Below, piece after piece: positions 45,699 through 56,077 of a stretch of 64,000 nt of DNA. Source of the DNA: Psychrobacillus sp. INOP01 (GTDB taxonomy: Bacteria > Bacillota > Bacilli > Bacillales_A > Planococcaceae); the NCBI RefSeq assembly GCF_018140925.1, contig NZ_CP073315.1, positions 3,348,001 through 3,412,000 of the forward strand, written 5' to 3'. The notes beneath the pieces are model-generated. The model had not been told where the DNA came from, did not search any database, and worked only from the letters and a program-made list of their open reading frames with translations. A program made the position numbers and the translations under genes. Numbering within the stretch: the first letter of the stretch is position 1; every line of letters starts with the position of its first letter.

Positions 45699-47879
45699 AT
45701 GAAGTCTGTATTTAACACGAACACCGATGAACTATTATATAAAGTTAAAACTGCAATTTTCAATGAGTCATTGGCGAGCGATATGGCACTTCAGGAAAAG
45801 CTAGACGATGCCTTTTTTAAGATGGAGCTTATGGATTATGCAGTGAATGAAACGATGATAATAGCTGTTACAAATAAGTCAGGACAAATATTATTCGTTA
45901 ATAATCGCTTTAGTGATATTACAGGATATTCAAAGGAAGAATTAATAGGAAATACACATAAAATTATTAATTCGAAAACTCATCCAAGTTCTTTCTTTAA
46001 AGAAATGTGGTCAACCATTCTTAAAGGACACACATGGACAGGTGAAATCTGCAATAGACGCAAGAACGGTGAAATTTATTGGGTAAAAACTTACATAATA
46101 CCTATTGAAACATATTCCAATGAAACTTACTTTCTAAGTATCCGTACTGATATTACACTAGAAAAAGAAAAGGAAATATTATTAAAATCCAAACTATTAT
46201 CATCTTTTGAAACAGTAGTACACCACATAAACAATTTAGTCTTCAAAGTGGAAAAAGATAATGATAACAATTATGGTTTTTCATTATTGACAGGGAAAGT
46301 GGCCTCAGACTATTTAGCAAATAAAGGGCTACAAACTATTCAACCTAACAGTGATTTTATTAAGAATAAAATATTAAGTCCTATCTATAGTATAAATACA
46401 TATTTTTCAGAAGAGATGACTGATCGATTATTATTTTATCTAAACAAAGTTAATATTGGTGAGGAAGTCTCCTATAATGAATGGTTAGGTGATAGATGTA
46501 TACATATTACAATCTCTCCAATTGAACAAAATGGAATAATAAGTGGTGCGATTGGAATTGGCAATGATATAACGGAACTTGAATCCACGAGAACTAAACT
46601 TGCTGAGCTTGCGTATCGTGATCATTTGACAAATACCTATAACACCGCTGCGCTAGAAAGAGATATTGTACAAATGATAAACAATTACTCGCCTTTTAGT
46701 TTTGTGTATATTGATTTGGATCGTTTTAAAAACATTAATGATTCCTTAGGGCATGTTACCGGAGATTCCCTGTTAAAGTTAGTTGCGACGAGAATTAAAA
46801 ATTTCTATAAACATGTAGGAGAGTTATATCGTATCGGCGGGGATGAATTTGTTGTGCTGATTGTGGAACAACAAAAAGATATTACGACGCTAGAAGACGC
46901 AAAGCTAGTAATACAAAAGATTGAAGAGCCATTTAGTATTGAAGAAATGGAAATACATATTTCTTGTTCAATCGGTATAGCTTGCTTTCCACTACATGGG
47001 TCCAATTATATGGAAATTCATCGTGCAGCTGACTTAGCATTAAATATTTCTAAGGAGTATGGCAAACGAAATGCTGTGCTATTCGATGTAAAACATATGG
47101 AAGGTTATGTCAACAAGGTGGGTTTAGAAAGTGATATCCGATCAGGGCTAGATAATAATGAGTTTTACCTCGTCTATCAGCCTAAAGTCAATTTGAAAAG
47201 TGAATCTATTCATGGCTATGAAGCATTAATTCGTTGGAATAAAAAAGGCAAAGAAATTATTCCTCCAAACGACTTCATACCTTTCGCAGAAGAAACTGGT
47301 CTCATTATATCAATTGGAAAGTACGTATTAGAAGAAGCTTGCAGACAAGGTGCAACGTGGATTCGACAAGGGATTCCTTTTCAAACTATTTCCGTCAATA
47401 TAAGTCCCGTAGAGCTAGAGCAATATGACTTTTTAGCAAACCTGCATGCAATTTTAAAGAAAACGGGGTTACCTCCAGAGTATTTGGAAATTGAAATGAC
47501 AGAAAATATATTAATGAAAAATATGGATAGATTATTGAAGCTATTATATGAATTAGAGAAACTTGGAATTAAGCTAGCAATGGATGATTTTGGTTCCGGT
47601 TTTTCTAATTTCCGATATTTAAGTGAGCTGCCGATTCATACATTAAAAATTGACCGTAGTCTCATGGACCGAGTGTTAATAGGCAGAGATGAAGTGATTG
47701 TATCCTCTATAATTAGGATAGGTCATAGTTTAGGACTAGAGGTAGTTGCAGAGGGAGTAGAAACTTTAGAGGTTATTAAGTTTTTGAAGAATCATGACTG
47801 TCACACTGTTCAAGGATATTACTACTCAAAACCTTTAGAAGCGCATCAAGTACCAAATTTTGTATTAAAAAATATATAA
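45699..47879 (+). CDS. PAS-GGDEF-EAL cyclic di-GMP protein
   Basis: This 726-aa cytoplasmic protein has a PAS/PAC sensor (about 45-165, IAVTNKSGQILFVNNRFSDITGYS), a second less conserved sensor region (about 170-290), GGDEF (about 305-465, with intact RIGGDEFVVL) and EAL (about 480-726, with YEALIRW, ENILMKN, DDFGSGFSNFRYL and VVAEGVE). Both catalytic signatures look intact, so it could make and break c-di-GMP. No signal peptide or transmembrane segment is visible. It has its own promoter. Confidence 0.95.
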   Translation: MKSVFNTNTDELLYKVKTAIFNESLASDMALQEKLDDAFFKMELMDYAVNETMIIAVTNKSGQILFVNNRFSDITGYSKEELIGNTHKIINSKTHPSSFFKEMWSTILKGHTWTGEICNRRKNGEIYWVKTYIIPIETYSNETYFLSIRTDITLEKEKEILLKSKLLSSFETVVHHINNLVFKVEKDNDNNYGFSLLTGKVASDYLANKGLQTIQPNSDFIKNKILSPIYSINTYFSEEMTDRLLFYLNKVNIGEEVSYNEWLGDRCIHITISPIEQNGIISGAIGIGNDITELESTRTKLAELAYRDHLTNTYNTAALERDIVQMINNYSPFSFVYIDLDRFKNINDSLGHVTGDSLLKLVATRIKNFYKHVGELYRIGGDEFVVLIVEQQKDITTLEDAKLVIQKIEEPFSIEEMEIHISCSIGIACFPLHGSNYMEIHRAADLALNISKEYGKRNAVLFDVKHMEGYVNKVGLESDIRSGLDNNEFYLVYQPKVNLKSESIHGYEALIRWNKKGKEIIPPNDFIPFAEETGLIISIGKYVLEEACRQGATWIRQGIPFQTISVNISPVELEQYDFLANLHAILKKTGLPPEYLEIEMTENILMKNMDRLLKLLYELEKLGIKLAMDDFGSGFSNFRYLSELPIHTLKIDRSLMDRVLIGRDEVIVSSIIRIGHSLGLEVVAEGVETLEVIKFLKNHDCHTVQGYYYSKPLEAHQVPNFVLKNI

Positions 47880-47923
47880 GACTCTGATAAGATAATAACA
47901 AGGAATTGAAGGAGGATATATCA

Positions 47924-48973
47924 ATGACATTTACTTTTCATGCAAAAGAAACGGTTACATTATTAAAACAATTGGTGGAAATTCCAAGTCCGTCTGGTTA
48001 TACAAAAGAGATCATGGACTTTATGGAGAATATTTTAAAGCAACTGCAAGTGGATTATATTCGGACAAATAAAGGTGCGTTAATCGCTACAATACAAGGA
48101 ACAGATGAAACGAAGCATCGACTTTTAACTGCGCATACAGATACTTTAGGTGCGATGGTAAAAGAAGTTAAAGGAAGCGGTAGATTAAAACTTACTATGG
48201 TCGGTGGCTTTAATTGGAATGCAGTGGAAGGTGAATATTGTACTATTCATACAGCGGATGGTAAAAAAATTCGTGGTACTATTTTAATGCACCAAACAAC
48301 TGTGCATGTATATAAAAACGCTAGTGCTTTACCTCGAGATGAACAAAATATCGAAGTCCGTATAGATGAAAAAGTATTAACTGCTGAAGATACACGCAAG
48401 TTAGGTGTAGAGGTGGGGGATTTTGTTTCATTCGATCCTCGATTCGAAGAAACTGAAAATGGTTTTATCAAATCCCGTCATCTTGACGATAAAGCGAGTA
48501 CAGCATTACTACTTCAATTAATCAAAACAATTCAAGATACAAATGTCACTTTACCACATACAACACATTTCTATATTTCCAATAATGAGGAGATTGGATA
48601 TGGGGGTAACTCAAACGTACCTGCAGAAACAGTAGAATATTTGGCTGTTGATATGGGTGCTATTGGAGACGGACAATCGTCGGATGAGTATACAGTGTCT
48701 ATTTGTGCAAAAGATTCTTCTGGACCATATCATTATGAATTAACTCGTCAAATAGTAGAACTGGCTAAAAAAGAGAATATCGATTATAAATTAGATATTT
48801 ATCCTTACTATGGATCAGATGCTTCGGCAGCTATTCGTGCTGGGTATGATGTGAAGCATGCTCTATTGGGACCAGGAATTGAAGCTTCTCACGCATATGA
48901 ACGTACACATATTGATTCATTGGAAAACACAGCTAAACTTTTGTATAGCTATGTAAACACACAAATTTCTTAA
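47924..48973 (+). CDS. M42 family metallopeptidase
   Basis: This 349-aa cocatalytic metallo-aminopeptidase (YsdC/FrvX family) has AHTDTLGAMV (metal His/Asp), HLDDKAS (bridging Asp), the NNEEIGYG general base pair and a VDMGAIG metal ligand. ATG 47924 follows AAGGAGG at 8 bases; the upstream in-frame start at 47906 has no site. It is 44 bp after the c-di-GMP gene with no terminator between, so the two may be co-transcribed. Confidence 0.92.
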   Translation: MTFTFHAKETVTLLKQLVEIPSPSGYTKEIMDFMENILKQLQVDYIRTNKGALIATIQGTDETKHRLLTAHTDTLGAMVKEVKGSGRLKLTMVGGFNWNAVEGEYCTIHTADGKKIRGTILMHQTTVHVYKNASALPRDEQNIEVRIDEKVLTAEDTRKLGVEVGDFVSFDPRFEETENGFIKSRHLDDKASTALLLQLIKTIQDTNVTLPHTTHFYISNNEEIGYGGNSNVPAETVEYLAVDMGAIGDGQSSDEYTVSICAKDSSGPYHYELTRQIVELAKKENIDYKLDIYPYYGSDASAAIRAGYDVKHALLGPGIEASHAYERTHIDSLENTAKLLYSYVNTQIS

Positions 48974-48999
48974 GAATCGGGTAAAACCGATTCTTTTTT
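48973..48999 (+). terminator. M42 peptidase terminator
   Basis: AAGAATCGG / CCGATTCTT with a GTAAAA loop plus T-run, starting at the stop codon. Confidence 0.93.
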
Positions 49000-49061
49000 A
49001 CTTGTTTTTTGCTCCCTAAATCCATATGATTAGTAAGTGAATAAGAAGGAGATATAACAGA

Positions 49062-50636
49062 ATGGATATAAAATTACAAGATGAAATATTGAAGCGAAGA
49101 ACTTTTGCAATTATTTCCCACCCGGATGCTGGTAAAACAACTATTACGGAAAAGCTTTTATTCTTTGGTGGAGCTATTCGTGATGCAGGTACAGTCAAAG
49201 GAAAAAAATCAGGGAAATTTGCAACATCTGACTGGATGGAAATCGAAAAGCAACGTGGAATTTCGGTAACATCCTCCGTTATGCAATTTGACTATAATAA
49301 TTGTCGTATAAATATATTGGATACACCTGGACATCAGGATTTTAGTGAGGATACGTATCGTACATTGATGGCAGTTGATAGTGCAGTAATGATTGTCGAT
49401 GCTGCCAAAGGTATTGAAGCACAAACGTTAAAACTATTTAAAGTTTGTCGTATGAGAGGCATTCCTATTTTTACTTTTATAAACAAACTTGACCGTCAAG
49501 GGAAAGAACCACTTGAACTAATGGAAGAGCTAGAAGAGGTTCTTGGCATTCAATCTTATGCAATGAACTGGCCAATTGGTATGGGTAAAGAGTTCTTAGG
49601 TATCTATGATCGTTATAATGGACGAATTGAGCAATTCCGTACAGAAGAATCGGAGAGATTTCTTCCTTTAGATGAAGAGGGAGAGCTTGCAGTCGATCAT
49701 TCGATGAAAAAAACTTCCTACTACACTCAGGCCATAGAAGATATCATGTTGCTAAACGAAGCTGGGAATGATTTTGATAAGGAAAAAGTATTGAATGGAG
49801 ATTTGACTCCAGTATTCTTCGGTAGTGCATTAACTAATTTCGGGGTACAAACATTTTTAGAAACGTATTTACAGTTTGCACCAACTCCTCAGCCTCGCAT
49901 GACAGAAAAGGAAGAAGAAATCAATCCGTTAAACGAAGACTTCTCTGGTTTTATCTTTAAAATTCAAGCGAATATGAACCCAGCTCACCGTGACCGTATT
50001 GCATTTGTTCGTATCGTTTCCGGTAGGTTTGAGAGAGGCATGACGGTTACTTTAGCTCGTACAGGAAAAACGTTTAAAGTGACGCAGTCAACTCAGTTCT
50101 TAGCCGATGATCGTGAAACAGTTGAAACGGCAGTTGCAGGAGATATTATTGGACTTTACGATGTGGGGAATTATCAAATAGGAGACACGGTTGTCGGAGG
50201 CAAGAAAGCTTTTACTTATGAGAAACTTCCACAATTTACACCTGAACTATTTGTTAAAGTAACTGCTAAAAACGTATTGAAGTCGAAGCATTTCCACAAG
50301 GGAATTTTACAATTAGTACAAGAAGGAGCCATTCAGTACTATAAAACACTTCACACTGAGGAAATTATTTTAGGTGCTGTTGGACAGCTTCAATTTGAAG
50401 TGTTTGAGCATCGTATGAATAGTGAATATAATGTGGAGGTCCGAATGGAACCAATCGGATCTAAAGTAGCTCGATGGATTGAGAACGAAGAAGAAGTGAA
50501 GGAATCTATGACAGGACCACGTTCTATGCTTGTAAGAGATCGTTATGATAACTATGTATTCTTATTTGAAAATGAGTTCGCCACTCGTTGGTTCCAGGAC
50601 AAATATGAGCACATTAAGCTTTATAATTTACTTTAA
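49062..50636 (+). CDS. prfC: Peptide chain release factor 3
   Basis: This 524-aa translational GTPase recycles RF1/RF2 from the ribosome. It has P-loop SHPDAGKTT (residues 19-27), switch I around [20 protein letters not shown] and NKLD. Length and domain order match RF3. AAGGAG precedes ATG. RF3 occurs only in part of the Bacillales. Confidence 0.97.
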   Translation: MDIKLQDEILKRRTFAIISHPDAGKTTITEKLLFFGGAIRDAGTVKGKKSGKFATSDWMEIEKQRGISVTSSVMQFDYNNCRINILDTPGHQDFSEDTYRTLMAVDSAVMIVDAAKGIEAQTLKLFKVCRMRGIPIFTFINKLDRQGKEPLELMEELEEVLGIQSYAMNWPIGMGKEFLGIYDRYNGRIEQFRTEESERFLPLDEEGELAVDHSMKKTSYYTQAIEDIMLLNEAGNDFDKEKVLNGDLTPVFFGSALTNFGVQTFLETYLQFAPTPQPRMTEKEEEINPLNEDFSGFIFKIQANMNPAHRDRIAFVRIVSGRFERGMTVTLARTGKTFKVTQSTQFLADDRETVETAVAGDIIGLYDVGNYQIGDTVVGGKKAFTYEKLPQFTPELFVKVTAKNVLKSKHFHKGILQLVQEGAIQYYKTLHTEEIILGAVGQLQFEVFEHRMNSEYNVEVRMEPIGSKVARWIENEEEVKESMTGPRSMLVRDRYDNYVFLFENEFATRWFQDKYEHIKLYNLL

Positions 50637-50641
50637 TATCC

Positions 50642-50676
50642 AAGAGGTTGCCTATAAGGTGACCTCTTTCTATTTT
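50642..50676 (+). terminator. prfC terminator
   Basis: AAGAGGT / ACCTCTT stem plus T-rich tail. Confidence 0.8.
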
Positions 50677-50783
50677 TGAAGGAAAGCATTTGCGATTGAA
50701 GACTTCTAATAATAAAGATATTTCATCTATTCGAGTCAATTTAATAAAAAAGTAATTAGTAGTGAAATCTAAACAATGTTTAT

Positions 50784-50995
50784 TTACGCTCCATGCGGGC
50801 CCTTTAAGCGGGCACGGCTTAATCTCCTCGTACCAACAGGATGTTGGTCGCAAAGGCGTTGCCACACGATGCACCTAATCTTTGTCCCCTGAATGCGTTC
50901 CTGCGGGGCTTTCAGCTCGTGTACCTGACGCTTCGCTTTCGATGCAGAAAACATTTGCTGTTCCCACTTGAGTCGATGCCTTGAGCTCCAATCAA
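50784..50995 (+). repeat. C-type repeat, copy 2 (mosaic with an A-type module)
   Basis: The 3' end TGTTCCCACTTGAGTCGATG...CCAATCAA matches C copy 1 in opposite orientation. The middle holds, in reverse, the CGTGTGGCAACGCC...CCAACATCCTGTTGG module of A copies 1 and 3. It opens with hairpins such as GCGGGCCC / CTTTAAGCGGGC. No ORF is convincing. Confidence 0.7.
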
Positions 50996-51107
50996 ATATA
51001 AGTAGATATTAATTAGAAATTGAGCAGTGCATTTATTAAAAAAATAATGATTTAAAAAAGCATACTTACAGTAAATTAATTCCTTTAATAGTGATTTCCT
51101 TTTCTGT

Positions 51108-51201
51108 AGCAATCTATAGGATGTGCGGCTGTGGCAAGTGCACATCCGGGTAGAGAGCATCTATATGGGAAAATCTCTATCCTCAATCCTATTTACTTAC
51201 G
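51108..51201 (+). repeat. D-type repeat, short form
   Basis: AATCTATAGGATGTGCG...GTGCACATCCGGGTAGAGAGCATCTATATGGG is a hairpin repeat with its downstream tail. It shares both ends with the longer copy at 51328-51502. Confidence 0.8.
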
Positions 51202-51327
51202 TTGGATTGTCGATTACTTTCGATTACTTTGAATATACTTGCGCTTTGCTATATCTTACATGCGGTCAAAACAGACTTACTTGCTCTCAATATAGATTTA
51301 CTTACGAAAAGGAATATTTATCCAGTA

Positions 51328-51502
51328 TCAATCTATAGGATGTGCGTCTTCCAAGCCGCATGAGCGCGAAGAATGAGACTTCAAAAAGGATGAAGGGGCG
51401 TAGCGATCATCCTGAAGGCTCATGCGTAGCGTGCGGCAAGCGCACATCCGGGAAGAGAGCATTTATATGGGCAAATCTCTATTTTCTATACTATTTGCTC
51501 GC
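51328..51502 (+). repeat. D-type repeat, long form with inserted hairpin
   Basis: The same GGATGTGCG / CGCACATCC frame and GGGAAGAGAGCATTTATATGGGCAAATCTCT tail as the short copy. About 85 bp of extra nested hairpin is inserted: CATGAGC/GCTCATG, CTTCA/TGAAG, AGGATGA/TCATCCT. The spacer 51202-51327 is rich in TTACTT-like words. Confidence 0.8.
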
Positions 51503-51632
51503 GATAACTTTGGTTCATAAAACTCATCTTAATAGATCAACACTGTCAATGCATTACACGTGATAAAAATTTGAACTCTTCTTCTGTAGAGCATATGATA
51601 GAAAGAGCAAATAAGAAGGTGGTCCCCCGTAA

Positions 51633-54600
51633 ATGAAAATTAGTGATTTTTCGATAAAAAGACCCGTATTTACAACTGTTATTATGTTCTTAGTCATAAT
51701 TCTAGGTGGGGTTTCATTTTTTAAAATACCTGTTACCTTAATACCAGATTTAAATCCTCCTATTGCAGTCGTTGTCACGAACTATCAAGGTGCAAGTCCA
51801 ATTGAGGTAGATGAAAAAATTACGAAGCCTTTGGAATCCTCCTTGAGTACTTTACCAGGTATTGAATCTGTGAATAGTACATCACAAGAAGGGGCTAATT
51901 TCATCTTATTAGAATTCGATTGGTCTACAGATATGGATGCAATTCAGTTAGATGTCATGCAGCGCATCGATATTACACCTCTTCCTGATGGAGCAGACAA
52001 ACCAAGATTCTTGAAGTTCGATCCTGCCCAATTCCCAGTCATCCAGCTATCATTGAATACGAAGGATTCAAAAACGGATATTCAGCAGATAGCGAAGCAA
52101 TTAGAGAAAGAATTGTTAAGAACAGAAGGAGTCGCAAGTGTCAATGTATCCGGTTCTTTGGTGGAAGAAGTACAGATATTATTGGACCAAGAGAAATTAA
52201 AAAACAAAGGACTTACACAAACAGATATTGTACAAGTCATTCAAGCGAATAATATCTCCCTTCCAGGTAATCCCATTGAAACAGATGAGGATAAATCATT
52301 AACTACTAGAATAATTAGCACGTTAACATCTGTCGAAGATATAAAAAAATTGGTAGTAACAGTTAATCCGTTGGATGGAACGGCAGTCACAATTGCAGAT
52401 GTGGCGACTGTCGATTTAACGAAGCAAGAACAATTTTCTGAAACTAGAGCGAATGATGAACCGGCTGTTTTGTTATCTGTATTTCAAGAATCTAATGCTA
52501 ATACAGCGAATGTCTCTACAGCTTTTCAAAATGAACTAGATAAGCAACTGGAAAAAGAAGCGTTCCAGGATGTCAACGCAAATATACTTTTCGATCAAGG
52601 GGACTATGTAAAAGTTGCCATTAATAATATTGGAACTACCCTAATTACGGGTGGGTTATTGGCGATGATTATTTTGTTTATATTCTTAAAAGGCATTAGA
52701 AGTCCAATTATTGTTGGAGCAGCAATCCCGTATTCCGTTATTGTAACGTTTGTTCTTATGTATTTTGCTGGGTTTTCGCTTAATATTATGACCTTAGGGG
52801 CACTAGCACTTGGCATTGGGATGCTTGTTGATAACTCCATCGTTGTTATAGAGAATATCGAAAGACATTTAGGATTAGGAAAGACACCTAAAGAAGCAGC
52901 AAGTATTGGTACGAAGGAGGTTGCTGGTGCTATTACTGCCTCAACTTTGACTACTATAGCTGTTTTTGTTCCTGTTCTATTTCTTTCTGGCTTAATAGGG
53001 CAGATATTTACCGAATTTGCACTTACGATTTCTTTTAGTTTGCTTGCTTCATTGGTAGTAGCTATAACTGTTATTCCAATGATGGCAAGTAAGTTACTGA
53101 AAAAGCCAAGAGGAAATCTGGAAGCTAAACGAAGAAGATCGAAAGCTTATAATAATTTTGAACGATCGATTAAGTGGACATTAGGTCATCGTGCAATGAT
53201 TTTAATGATTACTGTTATTCTGTTAATTGTTTCCGTAATCGGTTTGCTCCGAGTTGGAACAGAATTTTTGCCAGCAACGGACGAAGGATTTGTCACTATT
53301 TCAGTAAATCTTGAAAAGGGCTCCTCTTTTACAGCGACAGATACAGTGGTGAATAAAGTAGAAGATATCCTACAAAAAGAAGAGGATATAGAAGTTTATG
53401 TGAGCTTTGTAGGAGGTAGTCAAGAAGGGCAGTCTAGAGGAAGCTCAAGTTCTAATACAGCTGAAATTTCAGTGAAGTTAAAAGCATTAGAGGATAGAAA
53501 TCGTTCCGTTTTTACTTTTGTAGATGAAGTGCAGCCAAAAGTGGTAAAAGCTGTTGGAGATGATGCAGAAATTAATTTCAATGTGCAGACTGCTTCTGGT
53601 TCTTCACCAAATGTTGTGTCATTTACAGTGTCATCTAACGATAAGAGCATATTGGACGCAGCAGTAACTAACTTACAACAAGATTTAGGTAGCTTAGATG
53701 GAGTTGTCAAAGTTACAAATGACTTAAGCACTAAGATGGAAGAGGTCCAGATTAATGTCATTCGAGAGAAGGCTACAGAATATGGAATTGCTCCCGCCCA
53801 AATTGCGCAGACCGTAAATAATATGACGAGAGGGGTATTAACTTCTCAAATAATTGATAACAACGACAAAGTATTAGGCGTTTATGTGAAATATGATGAA
53901 ATGTATCGAAGTAATTTGGAACAATTAAAGCAATTGCAATTACGTACTCCATCAGGTCAGTATATTGCACTACAAGAGGTTGCAAATGTGGAAATAGCAG
54001 AAGGGCCCATCGCAATTCGAAGTGTTGACCAAGCTAGTGCGGTGTCATTTTCAGTAAAATATGAGTCCATGTATTCACTTGGTGAAATGTCAGATTTAGT
54101 TGACGAGATTATACAGGATCAGAAATTTTCAGAGGATATTGCAATATCTTTTGGTGGTGACCGAGAATTATTGGATAACTCCAAGAATGATATGATATTG
54201 GCAGTATTACTGGCAGTAGTACTAGTATTTATTGTGATGGCAGCCCAGTTTGAATCATATAAATATCCTTTTGTTATTATGTTTACCGTTCCGCTTATAG
54301 TCATAGGTATTTTCATAGGACTCTTTACCACGAATTTGCCAATCAGTATTTCTGCCATAATTGGAATTTTGATATTGGTTGGAATTGTAGTAAACAATGG
54401 TATCGTCCTAGTCGATTATATTAATCAACGAAAAATGGATGGTATGTCTTCATACGAGGCAATTATTACATCTGTCCGTGATCGTGTTCGCCCCATATTG
54501 ATGACTGCGTTGACGACAATATTAGGACTTGTGCCTTTAGCTTTAGGTATAGGAGAAGGTACTGAAATCAATCAGCCAATGGCTATAACTGTTATTGGGG

Positions 54601-54686
54601 GATTAGTAAGTTCTACTTTCCTCACTCTATACGTAGTTCCAATAATCTACAGTTTATTTGATAAAGAAACTAGAAAAAAAATATAA
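51633..54686 (+). CDS. RND family efflux permease (SwrC/YerP-like)
   Basis: This 1017-aa AcrB-type pump has 12 expected helices: one at the N-terminus, a cluster at about 335-535 and one at about 860-1010, with two large extracytoplasmic domains. Conserved GIGMLVDNSIVVIENIERH (proton relay Asp) and the repeat VGIVVNNGIVLVDYIN are seen. In B. subtilis SwrC exports surfactin; the substrate here is unknown. No adaptor or TetR gene is adjacent. Length is normal. Confidence 0.94.
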   Translation: MKISDFSIKRPVFTTVIMFLVIILGGVSFFKIPVTLIPDLNPPIAVVVTNYQGASPIEVDEKITKPLESSLSTLPGIESVNSTSQEGANFILLEFDWSTDMDAIQLDVMQRIDITPLPDGADKPRFLKFDPAQFPVIQLSLNTKDSKTDIQQIAKQLEKELLRTEGVASVNVSGSLVEEVQILLDQEKLKNKGLTQTDIVQVIQANNISLPGNPIETDEDKSLTTRIISTLTSVEDIKKLVVTVNPLDGTAVTIADVATVDLTKQEQFSETRANDEPAVLLSVFQESNANTANVSTAFQNELDKQLEKEAFQDVNANILFDQGDYVKVAINNIGTTLITGGLLAMIILFIFLKGIRSPIIVGAAIPYSVIVTFVLMYFAGFSLNIMTLGALALGIGMLVDNSIVVIENIERHLGLGKTPKEAASIGTKEVAGAITASTLTTIAVFVPVLFLSGLIGQIFTEFALTISFSLLASLVVAITVIPMMASKLLKKPRGNLEAKRRRSKAYNNFERSIKWTLGHRAMILMITVILLIVSVIGLLRVGTEFLPATDEGFVTISVNLEKGSSFTATDTVVNKVEDILQKEEDIEVYVSFVGGSQEGQSRGSSSSNTAEISVKLKALEDRNRSVFTFVDEVQPKVVKAVGDDAEINFNVQTASGSSPNVVSFTVSSNDKSILDAAVTNLQQDLGSLDGVVKVTNDLSTKMEEVQINVIREKATEYGIAPAQIAQTVNNMTRGVLTSQIIDNNDKVLGVYVKYDEMYRSNLEQLKQLQLRTPSGQYIALQEVANVEIAEGPIAIRSVDQASAVSFSVKYESMYSLGEMSDLVDEIIQDQKFSEDIAISFGGDRELLDNSKNDMILAVLLAVVLVFIVMAAQFESYKYPFVIMFTVPLIVIGIFIGLFTTNLPISISAIIGILILVGIVVNNGIVLVDYINQRKMDGMSSYEAIITSVRDRVRPILMTALTTILGLVPLALGIGEGTEINQPMAITVIGGLVSSTFLTLYVVPIIYSLFDKETRKKI

Positions 54687-54711
54687 ACGTAATATTCGGA
54701 TAATTATTAGG

Positions 54712-54738
54712 GAGAGTCTTCAATTGGAGACTCTTTTT
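54712..54738 (+). terminator. RND pump terminator
   Basis: GAGAGTCT / AGACTC stem plus TTTTT. Confidence 0.85.
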
Positions 54739-54767
54739 ACGTATAATGGAAAAAAGGGGTGTTACAC

Positions 54768-55856
54768 ATGTCCATTGCTTTGATGACAGGATTTCCAGGA
54801 TTTTTGGCAAAGAATATTATAAAAGAGTTAAGGCAGCAGAAAGCTTATTCAAAAATTTATGTACTTGTTCTACCTTCGCAGACAGGATTAGCAGAAAAAA
54901 TGATTGAGGAAATTTATCAAGACCAATTACATACTCCATTAATTGAGATCGTAGAAGGAGATATAACCCTTCCAGAAGCCGGAATTCAAGAGGCTTTTCT
55001 TAAAAAGTTGCGAAACGATGTTGAATACGTTTGGCATCTTGCTGCTATTTATGATTTAGCTGTATCAAAAGAAATTGCCTGGAAAGTGAATGTCCATGGT
55101 ACAGATATGTTTAATAAAGTAGTCACTCAGTTCTCCAAACTAAAACGATATGTATATTTTAGTACAGCATATGTGGCAGGTTTAAGAGAAGGTAAATTGT
55201 TAGAAACTGAATTAATTCGACCGGATGGGTTTAAAAATCATTATGAAGAAACGAAATATGAAGCAGAGTTACTTGTGGAAAAACTAAAAGAAACGATTCC
55301 AGTTACAATTATTCGACCTGGGATTGTAAGGGGTCATTCAGAAACTGGAGAAACGATTAAGTTTGATGGTCCTTATTTCTTTGTTAATATGATTTCAAAA
55401 TTAAGGAAGTTGCCTATCATTCCGTATTTAGGTAAATCAAACTCATATATTAATGTTGTTCCAAGTGATTTTATAACTAAGGCATCAATCTATTGTTCCT
55501 TTAGTGACGAAGCGATTGGTCAAACTATACATTTAACCGATCCACAGCCTTATCCAGTTGAAGAGGTTTATAGAGCATTTGTGAAAGAAATTACCGGGAA
55601 GTTTCCAAAATGGAGACTCCCATTACCTATTGCAAAATCCTCTGTTGGATTGTATCCTGTTCGAAAATTTTTACAGGTAGAAAAAGAAACATTAGATTAT
55701 TTAACTTGGAATGCTACATTTGATACGACAAATGCCGAATCCATTCTAGAAAAAGGAAAAATTTCATGTCCAGATTTTATACAATCTATTCCTTCTATGA
55801 TCACATTTTATAATGCCCATAAGGACGATTCAGCATTTCATATTCCAATAAAGTAG
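54768..55856 (+). CDS. SDR family protein (NAD-binding, acyl reductase-like)
   Basis: This 362-aa extended SDR has a Rossmann motif TGFPGFLA near residue 6, YFSTAYVAG, and the active Tyr-Lys pair in YEETK (about 163-167). It fits the male-sterility/thioester-reductase-like NAD_binding_4 group, which acts on acyl thioesters, but the substrate is not known. ATG 54768 after AAAAAGGGG is preferred to GTG 54759. It is 29 bp after the terminator of the pump gene. Confidence 0.85.
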   Translation: MSIALMTGFPGFLAKNIIKELRQQKAYSKIYVLVLPSQTGLAEKMIEEIYQDQLHTPLIEIVEGDITLPEAGIQEAFLKKLRNDVEYVWHLAAIYDLAVSKEIAWKVNVHGTDMFNKVVTQFSKLKRYVYFSTAYVAGLREGKLLETELIRPDGFKNHYEETKYEAELLVEKLKETIPVTIIRPGIVRGHSETGETIKFDGPYFFVNMISKLRKLPIIPYLGKSNSYINVVPSDFITKASIYCSFSDEAIGQTIHLTDPQPYPVEEVYRAFVKEITGKFPKWRLPLPIAKSSVGLYPVRKFLQVEKETLDYLTWNATFDTTNAESILEKGKISCPDFIQSIPSMITFYNAHKDDSAFHIPIK

Positions 55857-55863
55857 TTATGAG

Positions 55864-55891
55864 TTTACAAAAGCTTTGAATATGTTATAAT
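55864..55891 (+). promoter_or_regulatory. Sigma-A promoter of the riboswitch-terC unit
   Basis: TTTACA (55864-55869) and TATAAT (55886-55891), spacer 16 bp, lie upstream of the aptamer. Confidence 0.7.
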
Positions 55892-55904
55892 TAATTACAT
55901 AATT

Positions 55905-56057
55905 AAATAGACTCTTGACTAACGTCAAAGGGGAGTAGCTATAGGGAAACCTATTTCATAGTCGTCATTACGTGGTATTGCCACCGGTTATGATAGCAAT
56001 TTTATTATTTTTGCTTAGCAAGACCTTTGCCTTTTTAAAAGGCAGGGGTCTTTTTAT
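55905..56057 (+). promoter_or_regulatory. yybP-ykoY (manganese) riboswitch with terminator
   Basis: The conserved core AAAGGGGAGTAGC (55927-55939) and GTCGTCATTACG, with the CCACCGGT region after it, match the yybP-ykoY aptamer. An expression-platform terminator AGACCTTTGCCTTTT / AAAAGGCAGGGGTCT followed by T residues (56020-56057) lies directly before the TerC gene. The class senses Mn2+, turning on export genes. Confidence 0.9.
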
Positions 56058-56077
56058 ATGCAAAAAGGAGGATTTTG

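Noticed and set aside
50614-51160. Two overlapping minus-strand ORFs (86 and 82 aa) after prfC
   Set aside because: They run through a terminator and through the C- and D-type repeats, with no start signals and low-complexity or repeat-derived sequence.
51342-51563. 73-aa plus-strand ORF over D copy 2
   Set aside because: Its first half is the inserted hairpin sequence; no ribosome binding site and no family.
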